DNA from: a virus
Virus record (IMG/VR): IMGVR_UViG_3300044608_000900
Coordinates: 1 to 36,127 of that record
Length of the DNA stretch: 36,127 nucleotides
Strand: one strand, 5' to 3'
In this document: positions 8,080-18,100 of the stretch, piece after piece
Numbering within the stretch: the first letter of the stretch is position 1
Layout of the letters: each line of letters opens with the position of its first letter
Program-made: the position numbers and the translations under genes
The notes under the pieces: model-generated
Told to the model about the DNA's origin: nothing
Databases searched by the model: none
The model's input: the letters and a program-made list of their open reading frames with translations, nothing else

Positions 8080-9368
8080 TGGCAGCATCAGTAGCATCCT
8101 TTAAACCGAATTATTTTACTATTCAATCTTTGGATGGTAGTACAACTGTTGATGTTACAAACTCTTGTTTGTTCTTTGATTATTTTGAGGATATTTTATC
8201 TCCTTGTGTGACTGCTATTGCAGAACTGATGAATAGTTCGTCCTTGTTTAATATCTTACCAATTCGTGGTGGAGAAAAAGTTACAATTAGTGTTGATACT
8301 GCTTTTGGTGAATTTGTATTGGATGACTTATATGTTTATAAAGTCAGCAATCTTGATGCACAGAAAAAAAGAGAAATGTTCACTTTACATCTTGTTTCTC
8401 GTGAAGGATTAACAAATGAAACTTCAAGGTGTCAGACAATTTATAGAGGAAATTTACAAAATACTGTAACAAAAATACTCAAAGATGACTTAAAAACTAA
8501 AAAGTATAAAACTGAAAATATAGAACAAACATCAAATGATTATTCTTTTATCGGAAACAATCGCAAACCATTTCACGTTTTAACTTGGTTGGGACCAAAA
8601 GCAGTTCCAGCAAACGGACAAAATTCTGGAACTGCTGGTGAAGAAGCAAGAGGAACTGCTGGTTTCTTATTTTATGAAAACAAAGATGGATTTAATTTTA
8701 GAAGTATTGATAGTTTAGTCTCAAGCACAAAAATACAAAATAATAGTGCCGATAAAGAAAATATACCATATTATCTTTTTACACAAGTAATTGAGGAAAA
8801 TCAGACAAAAACTAATTTTAATATATTGAATTATAATTATGAAAAGAATATTGACTTAATGAAATCATTAAGAGTTGGTATGTATGTAAATAAGACTTAT
8901 TTTTATGATTTGTATTCCAATACTTTGGATTTATATACTTATAAAGTAAAAGACCAAGTTAAGAGTAAATTGGGTGGTGCTGAAAGTATTGCTGTATCTG
9001 ATGAATTTGGTGATAGTATTTCTCGTATTATGGTAAGAACATCAGATAGAGGTTCTTTGAAATCAGATGGTTCGGTAAGTGATAGATTGAGAAGTGGTGC
9101 TGATATGGCAATGTCATACTCTAGATACAATTTATTGTTTACACAAGCACTAAATATGGTTGTTCCTTGTAATGTAAATTTGAAAGTAGGTGGAATTATT
9201 CACGCAGAGTTTCCACGAATAGATAGAAATACAAATATGACTTCAGATGAAGAGCAAAGTGGATATTATTTAATCAAAGAATTAAGACATCATTTTGAAG
9301 GTGGACAAATGGTTACAAGTTTGAGACTGATTCGTGATAGTTACGGTCTTTATAGTTCAAATAAATAA
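8079..9368 (+). CDS. 27: Baseplate hub subunit (T4 gp27-like)
   Basis: A 429-aa protein matching the gp27 hub family (T4: 391 aa), which forms a trimeric ring joining the central spike to the tail tube. Visible features are the beta-rich N-terminal half with 'SCLFFDYFEDILSPCVTAI' and 'GGEKVTISVDTAFGEF', then 'FTLHLVSREGLTNETSR', a central 'NDYSFIGNNRKPFHVLTWL' typical of gp27, and the C-terminal barrel with 'VPCNVNLKVGGIIHAEFPRI' and 'YYLIKELRHHFEGGQMVTSL'. Its ATG overlaps the stop of the M23 gene by one base (TAATG). It lies upstream of the gp5-like gene with one small ORF between, fitting co-assembly of the gp27-gp5 complex. Confidence 0.8.
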   Translation: MAASVASFKPNYFTIQSLDGSTTVDVTNSCLFFDYFEDILSPCVTAIAELMNSSSLFNILPIRGGEKVTISVDTAFGEFVLDDLYVYKVSNLDAQKKREMFTLHLVSREGLTNETSRCQTIYRGNLQNTVTKILKDDLKTKKYKTENIEQTSNDYSFIGNNRKPFHVLTWLGPKAVPANGQNSGTAGEEARGTAGFLFYENKDGFNFRSIDSLVSSTKIQNNSADKENIPYYLFTQVIEENQTKTNFNILNYNYEKNIDLMKSLRVGMYVNKTYFYDLYSNTLDLYTYKVKDQVKSKLGGAESIAVSDEFGDSISRIMVRTSDRGSLKSDGSVSDRLRSGADMAMSYSRYNLLFTQALNMVVPCNVNLKVGGIIHAEFPRIDRNTNMTSDEEQSGYYLIKELRHHFEGGQMVTSLRLIRDSYGLYSSNK

Positions 9369-9373
9369 GAGAA

Positions 9374-9583
9374 ATGGAATTGCAAGAATTTATCAACGAT
9401 ATATGTGAGGAATTACAAAACTCCTCAATAAATGTACAAAGAAAAAGATATTTAAATGCATATCTAGAAGAACTTTTAGAATATCAAAAGCACAATCCTG
9501 ATGCTGTTGGTATTCCAAGTACATTAGAATTATTTTGTGACTTAAACCCACACGCACTGGAGTGTAGAATTTACGATGATTGA
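9374..9583 (+). CDS. Conserved small phage protein, function unknown
   Basis: A 69-aa acidic, helical protein: 'MELQEFINDICEELQ', 'RKRYLNAYLEELLEYQKHNP', then 'LELFCDLNPHALECRIYDD'. I recall very similar small proteins in the same gp27/gp5 neighbourhood of cyanophages, none with a known role. It begins five bases after gp27 and overlaps the gp5-like start by eight bases (ATGATTGA), so it is made with the hub proteins. The C-terminal pair of Cys could bind a metal or form a disulfide, but that is speculation. Confidence 0.7.
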   Translation: MELQEFINDICEELQNSSINVQRKRYLNAYLEELLEYQKHNPDAVGIPSTLELFCDLNPHALECRIYDD

Positions 9584-11762
9584 AGAGGCTTTATTAAAAT
9601 CCAATTATATTGGAAAAGATGGTTTTAGTTGGTGGATAGGACAAGTTGCTAAAAAGGATACTTGGGAAAAAGGTTCTCAATTTTCCAATCAAGGAGATTG
9701 GTCCGCACGATGCAAAGTAAGAATTGTAGGGCATCATTCTTTTGATGGAAATATTTTAGCAGATGATGATTTGCCTTGGGCTCAAATCATGCTTGACCCT
9801 TCTTTTGGAAGCGCACAAGGTGGAATTGGAGGAACAATAAATCTCAAGGGTGGAGAAACTTGTTTTGGTTTCTTCCTAGATGGAGATGACGGGCAACAAC
9901 CTGTAGTTATTGGTTTGTTGTATCGTAGTGATGGAGTTAAGAATTTACAAACAGAAGATGTAGTTAAAAAAGAAAGAAGTTCTCAATTTAAACCATTTAC
10001 AGGGCACCCTGGAAATAATCCACCAAGTACGCAAAGAAATATTAGAGGTGAGAAGGAAATAGACCAAGCAGACCCAAATAACTCACCAAAAGAAACCACA
10101 CCAGTCCCAAAAGATTTAGTAAATCTTGCTTACACCACCGACCTTGGGTTCAATATTGATGGAGTTCCAGTTACACCACAATTGGGAGACAAAATTGCAG
10201 GAGTATTTAAAAATATTCCTGCTTCTTCAACGAATGCTATTGGAGCAGCGTTTACAAAACAACCCGCATTTATAAAACCAAATGGTTGTCAAAACAATTT
10301 AATCGGTCAAATCACGCAAGGACTTCAAGATTTTATTGCGGTTACAAATGGATTGGACCAGTATTTGGGTACTTATATTGACCCAATATTAAATGAAATT
10401 GTAGATATTGGAAATTCAATTAGAAATTGTGCTAGACAAATTGGTGGAATTGTAAAATTAATAATTAACAATTTAAGAAATACAATTTTCAAATGTATTG
10501 TTTGGGCATTTAGAAAACTTGTAGGATTGGTTGTTCCTCCTCCACAACAAACAATTGTTTTGGAGGTGATGAAAAAAACATTAGATGTAATTTTTTGTAT
10601 TCTTGAAAAACTCCCTGGTGGTATTATTGATTATATTGAAGGATTGCTTGGTGATTTAGCAGCAAATACAATCAATGCACCAGTTTGTGCTGTGGAGAAA
10701 TGGACTGCTGGAGTTTTAGCAAAAGTGATGGATAGTATTGAAGAAGCACTTTCCACAATTATGTCTGGAATTGGTTGGTTGACTGGTGGTCTTTCAACTG
10801 TATCTGGTATTTTAAATCAAGCAAGTTCATTAGCATCACAAATTTTTAGTTTTCTTGAATGTACTGGTCTTGCTTGTGAAACTCCAAGTGTATGGTCTGC
10901 TAATTTTGGACCAAGTGAAAAAGATGCAGACAATTGGCAAAAAATGGTTGATGATGTAAATGTATTTAAAGGTGTAAGTGATGGGTTGGGATCAATTGAA
11001 TCTGCTTTTGGTGAAACTCCACTTTATGCTGGAATAACTGGAGTATCTAATAATGCATTTAGTCAATGTAACGAAAAGGTAATCAATCCAACAACTCAAG
11101 AAGATATTGTCCCACTACCAATTGGGTCAAAATACAAAAGATGCATTCCACCAATCGCAAGAATTGTTGGTGATGGTGTAGGTGCAAGTGCTACTCCAAT
11201 TGTAGATGAAACTGGTTCAATACTTTCATTTGACATTAAGAGTGGTGGAGTTGGATATACTAAAGCAACAGTTGTAGTTGTAGATAATACAGGACACGGA
11301 AGTGGAGCACAAGCAAAGGCAATTATATCTGCTGCTGGTACTGTATCTTCAATATATTTGACTGATATTGGTTCTGGATATTGTCCTGGAAATTATACAA
11401 ATGTTGGTGTTGGTTCAACTGTAAGTTCTGGAATAAGCAGTGATGTATCTGGGGGTATTCAAGATATAATTGTAATTGCCCCTGGATATGGTTATACCTC
11501 TGGCGATACAATCACGGATGGTACAAATACTTACACTCCAATAGTTACTCCTGGTTCTGGTGCGATTGTTGGAATAAAACCAGTAATAAATTCAATTGGT
11601 GGATTTAAGACGACACCAACATTAACTATAAATACCAGAACAGGAGTTGCTGCAAATGTTGTTCCACTTATGAAGTTTACCCCAACTTATAATACAGTTA
11701 ATCAAACAGCAACAGCAACATCAATTTCTGGAATTGTAACATCGGTAATAGATTGTGTATGA
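9576..11762 (+). CDS. 5: Baseplate hub protein, gp5-like OB-fold, no lysozyme domain
   Basis: Residues 1-125 are a gp5-type N-terminal OB-fold: 'FSWWIGQVAKKDTWEKG', 'ARCKVRIVGHHSFDG', 'DDDLPWAQIMLDPSFG', 'FGFFLDGDDGQQPVVIGLL'. In T4 this domain docks on gp27. After a charged linker, residues ~215-480 are helical and hydrophobic ('AGVLAKVMDSIEEALSTIMS'), and residues ~540-690 hold Gly/Thr beta-repeats ('SGGVGYTKATVVVVDNTGHG', 'YLTDIGSGY'). No muramidase domain like that of T4 gp5 is visible, and the beta-helix needle that ends T4 gp5 is in the next ORF instead. At 728 aa it is longer than T4 gp5 (575 aa). The TGA stop overlaps the next ATG (ATGA). The hub role is well supported; the helical middle is unassigned. 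Confidence 0.75.
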   Translation: MIEEALLKSNYIGKDGFSWWIGQVAKKDTWEKGSQFSNQGDWSARCKVRIVGHHSFDGNILADDDLPWAQIMLDPSFGSAQGGIGGTINLKGGETCFGFFLDGDDGQQPVVIGLLYRSDGVKNLQTEDVVKKERSSQFKPFTGHPGNNPPSTQRNIRGEKEIDQADPNNSPKETTPVPKDLVNLAYTTDLGFNIDGVPVTPQLGDKIAGVFKNIPASSTNAIGAAFTKQPAFIKPNGCQNNLIGQITQGLQDFIAVTNGLDQYLGTYIDPILNEIVDIGNSIRNCARQIGGIVKLIINNLRNTIFKCIVWAFRKLVGLVVPPPQQTIVLEVMKKTLDVIFCILEKLPGGIIDYIEGLLGDLAANTINAPVCAVEKWTAGVLAKVMDSIEEALSTIMSGIGWLTGGLSTVSGILNQASSLASQIFSFLECTGLACETPSVWSANFGPSEKDADNWQKMVDDVNVFKGVSDGLGSIESAFGETPLYAGITGVSNNAFSQCNEKVINPTTQEDIVPLPIGSKYKRCIPPIARIVGDGVGASATPIVDETGSILSFDIKSGGVGYTKATVVVVDNTGHGSGAQAKAIISAAGTVSSIYLTDIGSGYCPGNYTNVGVGSTVSSGISSDVSGGIQDIIVIAPGYGYTSGDTITDGTNTYTPIVTPGSGAIVGIKPVINSIGGFKTTPTLTINTRTGVAANVVPLMKFTPTYNTVNQTATATSISGIVTSVIDCV

Positions 11763-12316
11763 GCGACCCACATATTAAACAAAATGTAGGACACAGAGTT
11801 GAATCTGGAACATCTTGTTCCGCACAAGGTAAAATAGATTATTCAGTTACCACTGACAATAATCAAGGATTTGTATTTTATGAAAATGGAAATCTAATTA
11901 TTAGAAATAAAGCATCTTCACACGAGTTGTGTGGAGAACATCTTACTGACGATGTGACACCAGCAAAAACTATTGATGCAGCAAATGGAGATATTCACAT
12001 TCGAGCAAAGAATGGAACAATTATTTTAGAAGCAGCAAATATTCGTTTAGTTGGTGTTGATGGAAAGGGAGGGGAAATTACAATTCAAGCATCAAAACAA
12101 GTTCATATAGATGCTCCAACAGTAGGAGGACAAGGAACAAATATAACTTTAGCTGCCTCTCAAAGTGCTAGTATTGCTGGAAGTAACACTGATGTTACAG
12201 GACACGCGCAAGTTACTACTAGTTCTGGTGTAGATAGTGATAGTTCCTCTGTGTTGGGTCAAATTCTTCAAGCAGTTAAAAAGTTTAAAGAATTTTTCAA
12301 TTCTATTTGTGCTTAA
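11759..12316 (+). CDS. Central spike beta-helix protein (gp5 C-terminal needle-like)
   Basis: A 185-aa protein starting MSDPHIKQNVGH. The ATG overlaps the gp5-like TGA by the ATGA junction; an in-frame TTG six bases earlier is not needed. The middle is a run of short beta-strands, 'ANGDIHIRAKNGTIILEAAN', 'GGEITIQASKQVHIDAPTV', 'TNITLAASQSASIAGSNTDV', typical of the triple-stranded beta-helix that forms the membrane-piercing needle in T4 gp5 and VgrG/gpV spikes. Here it is a stand-alone polypeptide. The C-terminal helix 'LQAVKKFKEFFNSICA' could help trimerisation or docking. Four Cys, including 'GTSC' and 'HELC', are notable. The needle function is inferred from repeat pattern and context. Confidence 0.7.
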   Translation: MSDPHIKQNVGHRVESGTSCSAQGKIDYSVTTDNNQGFVFYENGNLIIRNKASSHELCGEHLTDDVTPAKTIDAANGDIHIRAKNGTIILEAANIRLVGVDGKGGEITIQASKQVHIDAPTVGGQGTNITLAASQSASIAGSNTDVTGHAQVTTSSGVDSDSSSVLGQILQAVKKFKEFFNSICA

Positions 12317-12318
12317 TT

Positions 12319-13182
12319 ATGGCTGATTTTACCGTCCTTAATGCTGGGGAAAAACTAGTTGTAGGACAACTAGATATGTCTTTTTTGACTGCTAATTCCA
12401 AACTTACACCTGGAACAGCAGTTATTAATGGACCTTGTTATATTGGATTAACTCCACAAATTGGAATTGCAAGAGCAACTTGTATGATTGGTCCTCCTAT
12501 ACCTGGAGTTACTCTTCCTGTTTCTCTTGAAGTGACTGGAATAACTAATTTTGCTGGTATTACAAATACAGCAGGAACTGTAAACGATTTAGCACTATCA
12601 AATATTTTTGGATTTACTAGTAGAATTGGTGCCGAAATACAAGCAGCATTTAAAGCAATTTTTGGTCTTAAAACAAATGCTGCAGTACAAATAACACAAG
12701 GTCCAAAAGTTTGTCAGGCAATTGCTACTGTTCCATTGATTAAGGCAGACCAAGGAATTTTTAATAATTGTACGGCTGCATTGGGTGTTTTTTCTTCTGT
12801 TGCTGCGCCATTTAAAAAATTTGATATCACACATCCCACAAAATCTGGTTATAGGTTAGTTCATACTTGTTTGGAGGGTCCAGAAATTGGTGTATATTAT
12901 CGTGGTAGACTTGTAAATTCAAATGTAATTGAATTGCCAGAGTATTGGAGAGGTTTGGTAGATGCTGAAACAATTACCGTTTCACTAACTCCACATACAT
13001 TTCACCAGGAACTTTATGTAAAAAGTATTGAATGGGGAACTAGAATTAAAATTATAAACAATTGTGGTGGACCAGTTGATTGTAGTTATGTTGTTTATGC
13101 GGAAAGAAAAGATGTTCCAAGATTGGAAATAGAACCAAAACAAGAAGAAGATAAAACTTATCCTGGTGATAATGCCCAATAA
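12319..13182 (+). CDS. Virion structural protein with tail-fibre-type C-terminal domain
   Basis: A 287-aa protein. I choose the ATG giving MADFTVLNAGEK; the frame is open to a TTG at 12307, but that would overlap the spike gene without need. The N-terminal half is beta-rich with hydrophobic turns ('GPCYIGLTPQIGIARATCMI'). The C-terminal domain, about residues 165-270, begins 'KKFDITHPTKSGYRLVHTCL' and continues 'EGPEIGVYYRGRLVNSN' and 'ELPEYWRGLVDAETITVSLT'. I recognise this HP...LVH.CLEGPE..VYYRG pattern from the ends of many marine phage fibre and appendage proteins, where it may help folding or trimerisation. It follows the spike gene closely and is likely a baseplate or fibre-attachment component. 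The exact role is unknown. Confidence 0.6.
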   Translation: MADFTVLNAGEKLVVGQLDMSFLTANSKLTPGTAVINGPCYIGLTPQIGIARATCMIGPPIPGVTLPVSLEVTGITNFAGITNTAGTVNDLALSNIFGFTSRIGAEIQAAFKAIFGLKTNAAVQITQGPKVCQAIATVPLIKADQGIFNNCTAALGVFSSVAAPFKKFDITHPTKSGYRLVHTCLEGPEIGVYYRGRLVNSNVIELPEYWRGLVDAETITVSLTPHTFHQELYVKSIEWGTRIKIINNCGGPVDCSYVVYAERKDVPRLEIEPKQEEDKTYPGDNAQ

Positions 13183-13185
13183 ATA
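13178..13185 (+). promoter_or_regulatory. Candidate late promoter box before the 629-aa gene
   Basis: AATAAATA is built over the preceding gene's stop codon and followed by TGTTATTAC. The next ATG is 37 bases after the box, leaving room for a normal late leader. Confidence 0.45.
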
Positions 13186-13221
13186 TGTTATTACTATAAA
13201 GAAAAAATATAATTAATTATT

Positions 13222-15111
13222 ATGGCGATATCAACTGATTATGCTGCTGAAATACAACAGATTAATTCCACAGTCGCACAATATTTTGCGTCCATCGGTC
13301 AATCGCAAGGTTATTATGTCAACCCACCAAATACTACAAATGCACTTCAAGCACAATTAGATGAGAAAAGAACAGGTGTAGGAAATAGTGATACTTCAAT
13401 CACAGCAACCATTATTGTAGATCAACAAGAAGAGTTAGACAGAAAACTCTCAGAAGTTGAGATGTTGAAAGATCAATTGACAATTATGGACGTTAAGATT
13501 GATCGATTTGATGCTCTTATTCAAAATATTGATAAAGAAATTATTCCTCTTATCGATGAGATTAATGTTGCAATTTCATCAGTAAAAACTGCATATGATG
13601 CTAGAATTACTGCTGGTTGTAAGAGTGATTTGTATTGGGAACAAATAGGCATCCAATATTATGGATATGGAGGTTTTTATTATTATAATATATTATATCA
13701 ATGTAAGAAAAATCCAAATGTAAGAACTGATTACGGTTATTATGGAGCAAAGTATTATAGAAAACCACAAAACCAAGATTATGGTGCAAATATTGTTAAA
13801 GAATTTTTAGGTACTATTAGTACAGGAAGTACAAGTTTAGCAATAATAAGTAGTGACGGAACATCAAATTTACAAGTTGGAGATACGATTACAGATAATG
13901 TAGATAATCCAACAGTATTTTCTTCTGCGAACTTACCTTCAATTGTTGGTTTTGGAACCACAGCAATTGTAGGAACTTCTACACAATTTGGTGGTACAAT
14001 TAGTTATGGTTCTACGATTATCGCACATACTGGAATTGGAACTACTGGTAATATTAATGTTGGAGATACAATAACTCTTTCTAATGTTTTAGCACCAAAT
14101 ACAAAAGTTGCTGGTATTGGAACTACAACTGCAACTCAAACAGTTTGGAATCCAAATTATGGTGGTGCTGGTGTTGGTTCGATGATAAGCACATCAGTAT
14201 CTGTGCCTAGTTTAATTGTAAGTGTTGCATCAATTGGTAGTACCACAGATGGAACATTTACAGTTGGTATTTTATCCACATTTCCATCAGTAATTTTAAG
14301 TGGAGCATCCATAAAAGAAGCAACCAATACGAATTTTACATGTATAAGAACTACACAAATTGACGCAACTACATTTGATTATTCAAATAATCCCGTAGAC
14401 CCAGTGACTATTGGAATTATAGGAAACAATACACTTGGATTGGGACATAAGTTAGTAAGAGTGAATAATGGAAGTCCAGTTGGTCCATTTCAATGGAAAG
14501 AAGTAATGACTTCTAGTTTTGCGGATAAAACAGACGCACAATTAAATGATAATGAAAGATATTTAAGAGCAACATATCCAGAACCCGATTGTGGTGCAAG
14601 TTATGCAAGATATTATCCAGGAAATACTTCTTGGCCTGTAAAAAATATTTTTACTTATGGTATTGGTGGATATCCTGCAATATCTACATCATTCTCATAT
14701 GCACAAGAGGGAGATACAGTTATTGTTGGATTTGGTCTTACTTCTCCTTTTGGTATTGGTTATGTAGGAGTATCATCAATAAATCCAAGTGCTGGTGTTT
14801 GTAATCCACTTGATACTGCAATCACTAATGCCGAGACAAGCAGGGATACAATTATTGCGAGAAATACTCCAAAGATTGATAGTTTAATTGCGTCGGCAAG
14901 TGCTTTGAGAAGTATTCGAGATAAGATGGAAGGACAGGCATTTGCTGTTTTACAAGGAAGAGTCTATGGTGATATCGAAGTCAATAAACTCAAAACAGAA
15001 CTTGCTGCATTGAGAGCAGTAGATTTAAAACAGTATGAACCAGAAACTTATTATTTTAATCCTGATACTGGAAAAACATCTTCTTCTACTGTTGGTATTG
15101 GAACTGTTTAA
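13222..15111 (+). CDS. Large virion structural protein with coiled coil and Tyr/Gly-rich segment
   Basis: A 629-aa protein I cannot assign to a T4 family. Residues ~65-130 are a heptad-like coiled coil ('EELDRKLSEVEMLKDQL', 'IDKEIIPLIDEINVAISSVK'). Residues ~140-190 are extraordinarily rich in Tyr and Gly ('IGIQYYGYGGFYYYNIL', 'TDYGYYGAKYYRKP'). Residues ~190-420 are Thr/Ser/Gly-rich beta repeats with 'GIGTT' turns like those of the fibres downstream. The C-terminus returns to a helical coil ('NAETSRDTIIARNTPKIDSL', 'AVLQGRVYGDIEVNKLKTEL'). The coil-beta-coil layout suggests a trimeric appendage or baseplate connector. A late-promoter-like box precedes it. The place between the spike region and fibres supports a structural role, but the function is unknown. 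Confidence 0.55.
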   Translation: MAISTDYAAEIQQINSTVAQYFASIGQSQGYYVNPPNTTNALQAQLDEKRTGVGNSDTSITATIIVDQQEELDRKLSEVEMLKDQLTIMDVKIDRFDALIQNIDKEIIPLIDEINVAISSVKTAYDARITAGCKSDLYWEQIGIQYYGYGGFYYYNILYQCKKNPNVRTDYGYYGAKYYRKPQNQDYGANIVKEFLGTISTGSTSLAIISSDGTSNLQVGDTITDNVDNPTVFSSANLPSIVGFGTTAIVGTSTQFGGTISYGSTIIAHTGIGTTGNINVGDTITLSNVLAPNTKVAGIGTTTATQTVWNPNYGGAGVGSMISTSVSVPSLIVSVASIGSTTDGTFTVGILSTFPSVILSGASIKEATNTNFTCIRTTQIDATTFDYSNNPVDPVTIGIIGNNTLGLGHKLVRVNNGSPVGPFQWKEVMTSSFADKTDAQLNDNERYLRATYPEPDCGASYARYYPGNTSWPVKNIFTYGIGGYPAISTSFSYAQEGDTVIVGFGLTSPFGIGYVGVSSINPSAGVCNPLDTAITNAETSRDTIIARNTPKIDSLIASASALRSIRDKMEGQAFAVLQGRVYGDIEVNKLKTELAALRAVDLKQYEPETYYFNPDTGKTSSSTVGIGTV

Positions 15112-15169
15112 TTTTACTCTATAGAATGAAACCTATATATTATAAGAAAAAAAGTACCCGCAATAAGTA

Positions 15170-18100
15170 ATGACGGACAGATTTCCACTTATAGCCAATC
15201 CAACATCTAAACAAATTGAGGAGTTGGCTTCTGGTGATAATTTAAATCTCCAAGGAAGTGGTATTGTTGGTGCTACAACTATAACCGCAAGTAAGTTTGT
15301 TGGAACTCTCCAAGGGAACGCAACGAGTGCAGACACATTAAACGATGCTGCAAATATAACTACTGGAACAATTAGTTCTTCTAGATTATCTGGTTATTAT
15401 GGAATTGATGTAAATAGTGCAAATATACTTACGAATGCTGCAAATATAACTTCTGGATTTATTAGTAGTGATAGATTAAATGGTAATACTTATGATATTA
15501 ATATTGAAGGTCGAGCAAATCGAGCAACATATTTAAATGATGCGGCAAACATTCTTAGTGGAACTATAGATCCATCAAGATTATCTGGAACATATGATAT
15601 TAATGTTTCTTCTGCTGCAACTTCTTATAATTTAGCACCAGGTCTTTATGCTGTTGATATTACTGGAAATGCAGCAACTGCCACTACTGCTATAAATCTT
15701 TCTGGTGGCAATGTTACTGGAACAAGTTTAAACATTACTGGATTTTCTACTTTAGGTGTAACATCAGTTACAAATCTAACAGTAACCAATACTGCAACAA
15801 TTGGGTATTCTACAATCACATTCTCTTCGATTGGAATTGCTACCATAGGATTTTTGAATGCAACCAATACTAATGTTTCTGGAATTTCCACTGTAGGATT
15901 TTTAACGGCATCCAGCATTTCGACACCAAATGCAAATGTTGGAATTTTAACAGCAAATACATTATCAGGTATTAATACTGCTAGTATTACTAATTTGACT
16001 GTTGATTATCTTAGAGCATTACAACTTACGACTTTAGACGAAATCAATACTGGAATTGCAAGTATTGGAATTGCAACTATTGGTTTTTCTTCAATTACGA
16101 ATGCTTATATTGGTATTGCGACCATAAATCAAATTAATATTAGTACAGGTATACTCACTGCGACTACATTTAGTGGAAATTTAACTGGTACTGCTACAAC
16201 TGCTACAAACCTTGCCGATGCGGCAAATATAACGACTGGAATCATAGACCCAGCAAGATTATCTGGAACTTATAATATTAGCATTACTGGTGATTCTCAA
16301 GCATCAACAGCAACAACGGCAACTAATGTTATTGGTGGTATTGCCTCTGTTACTAATTTAAGAGCAACAGGAATTACAACTCTTGGCACTGCCAATGTGA
16401 GTCAATTAAATTCTGTTGGCATTGCTACTGCATCTTTCTTTTCTGGAAGTGGAATTGATTTAGTTGGCATTGTAACTCAACTCACAGTAGGAACTGGTCT
16501 CACTTTAACGTCTTCTCAAGCAGTTGGAAAAGGAACAGTTCAAGTTGGAATCAAAACTTCAATTGGTAAAACAATTTACGTTGCTTTTGAAGGTAGTGAT
16601 ACAAACACTGGATTAGTGGAAAGTGACGCAAAAAGAACAATCAAAGCAGCAGCAGCACTTGCATTACCTGGAGATACAATTAAGGTTTTCCCTGGAACTT
16701 ATGTTGAAAATAATCCTATCACATTAGCAGCAAATGTTTCCGTTCAAGGAACAGAACTTCGCAACTGTATTGTAACTCCACAATCTTCAGGTCTAGACTT
16801 ATTTTATGTAAATAATGGTTGTCATATAACTAACCTAAGTTTTAATGGTGCTCCCGCAACTAATAATGCATCAGTTGTATCATTTGTTCCACTGTCTGGT
16901 GTTGCAAGTGATAGATTTTTTGATGCGGCAAGATTGATTAGACTAAATCTTGATTTCATTGCAGATGAAACTGTTGGATATTTAACAAGCACAGATTATA
17001 AAAATCCAGTATTCAATACTGGAATAAGTACAATTAAACAAGGTGTCAAGTCTGCACTGAAAGCAGTGTCTCACGATATCACAAGAGGTGGAAATTCCAA
17101 GTGTGTAGGAGCAGGAAAATCATACTACACTGCAGAAGGGGCACTTCAAAACATTGTTGGATTTAAGACAGAAACAATTGATGCACTAAATTATGCTGCT
17201 GGAATTGCAAGGTCTTGCATTAATAATGTTTCTTTTGCAAAAACAAGTGGTGGAAATTATCAAACGTATTATACTCAAGTAAAAGATTTAAGTATGCAAC
17301 CTGATGGTGCATACGGCAATGAAAGTCTAAGTGGTTGTGCGAATGTTGTATCGGCAATTTACTCCTGTGTTGGTGTAGTTACAACAATTATCAATCAAGG
17401 TTTAAGTGTCCTTGGTGTGGGAATTAATACGACATATCCTGGAAATTCGGGTCTTGGCACATCAGTCGAAAATGACCCATCATTCTCTCCAGGAGTTGGA
17501 AATATTGATAAAGGACCTTATATTCGTAACTGCACTAACTTTATTGCAAATAGTATTGGTCTCAAAGTTGATGGATTTGCAGCAGAACCAGGAGACCAAA
17601 CTGATATTGGTGTAACTGGTTCGATGAGTGTTGATAGTTATACTCAATACAATCAAGGTGGAATTGGTGTTTCGATTACAAATGGTGGATACGCACAATT
17701 AGTTTCCATCTTTACTATTTGTGATGATATTGCAATTTACACTGCATCTGGAGGACAGTGTGATATTACCAACTCCAACTCATCATTTGGTAATTATGGT
17801 CTTTATTCAGTCGGTGTTGGTGACAATACAACAAAGTCCATTTATCGTTACACTGGAACCGCAACAACAGAGGCAGCAGCGAGGTCAAATGTAATTACGA
17901 TTTCTGGTGTTGGAACCAATCGTCCTTATGACGGTCAATCTTGCTACTTTGGAACTTTATATTATAATATTAATACTATTCAAGTAGATAATGGTGGTTC
18001 TGGTTATACTGGACAACCAACTGTTACGATTAGTGACCCAACTGGACCAAATGGAGTTGCAGCACAAGCATCAGCAACAGTTGTAAATGGTTCAGTCACT

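Noticed and set aside
12307-12318. Upstream TTG starts for the genes at 11759, 12319 and 23944
   Set aside because: In each case an ATG a few codons later fits the junction better, and the TTG adds only a few unconserved residues.
15112-15169. Possible late promoter in TATATATTATAAG before the 1,147-aa fibre
   Set aside because: The match to TATAAATA is poor and such strings are common in this AT-rich DNA.
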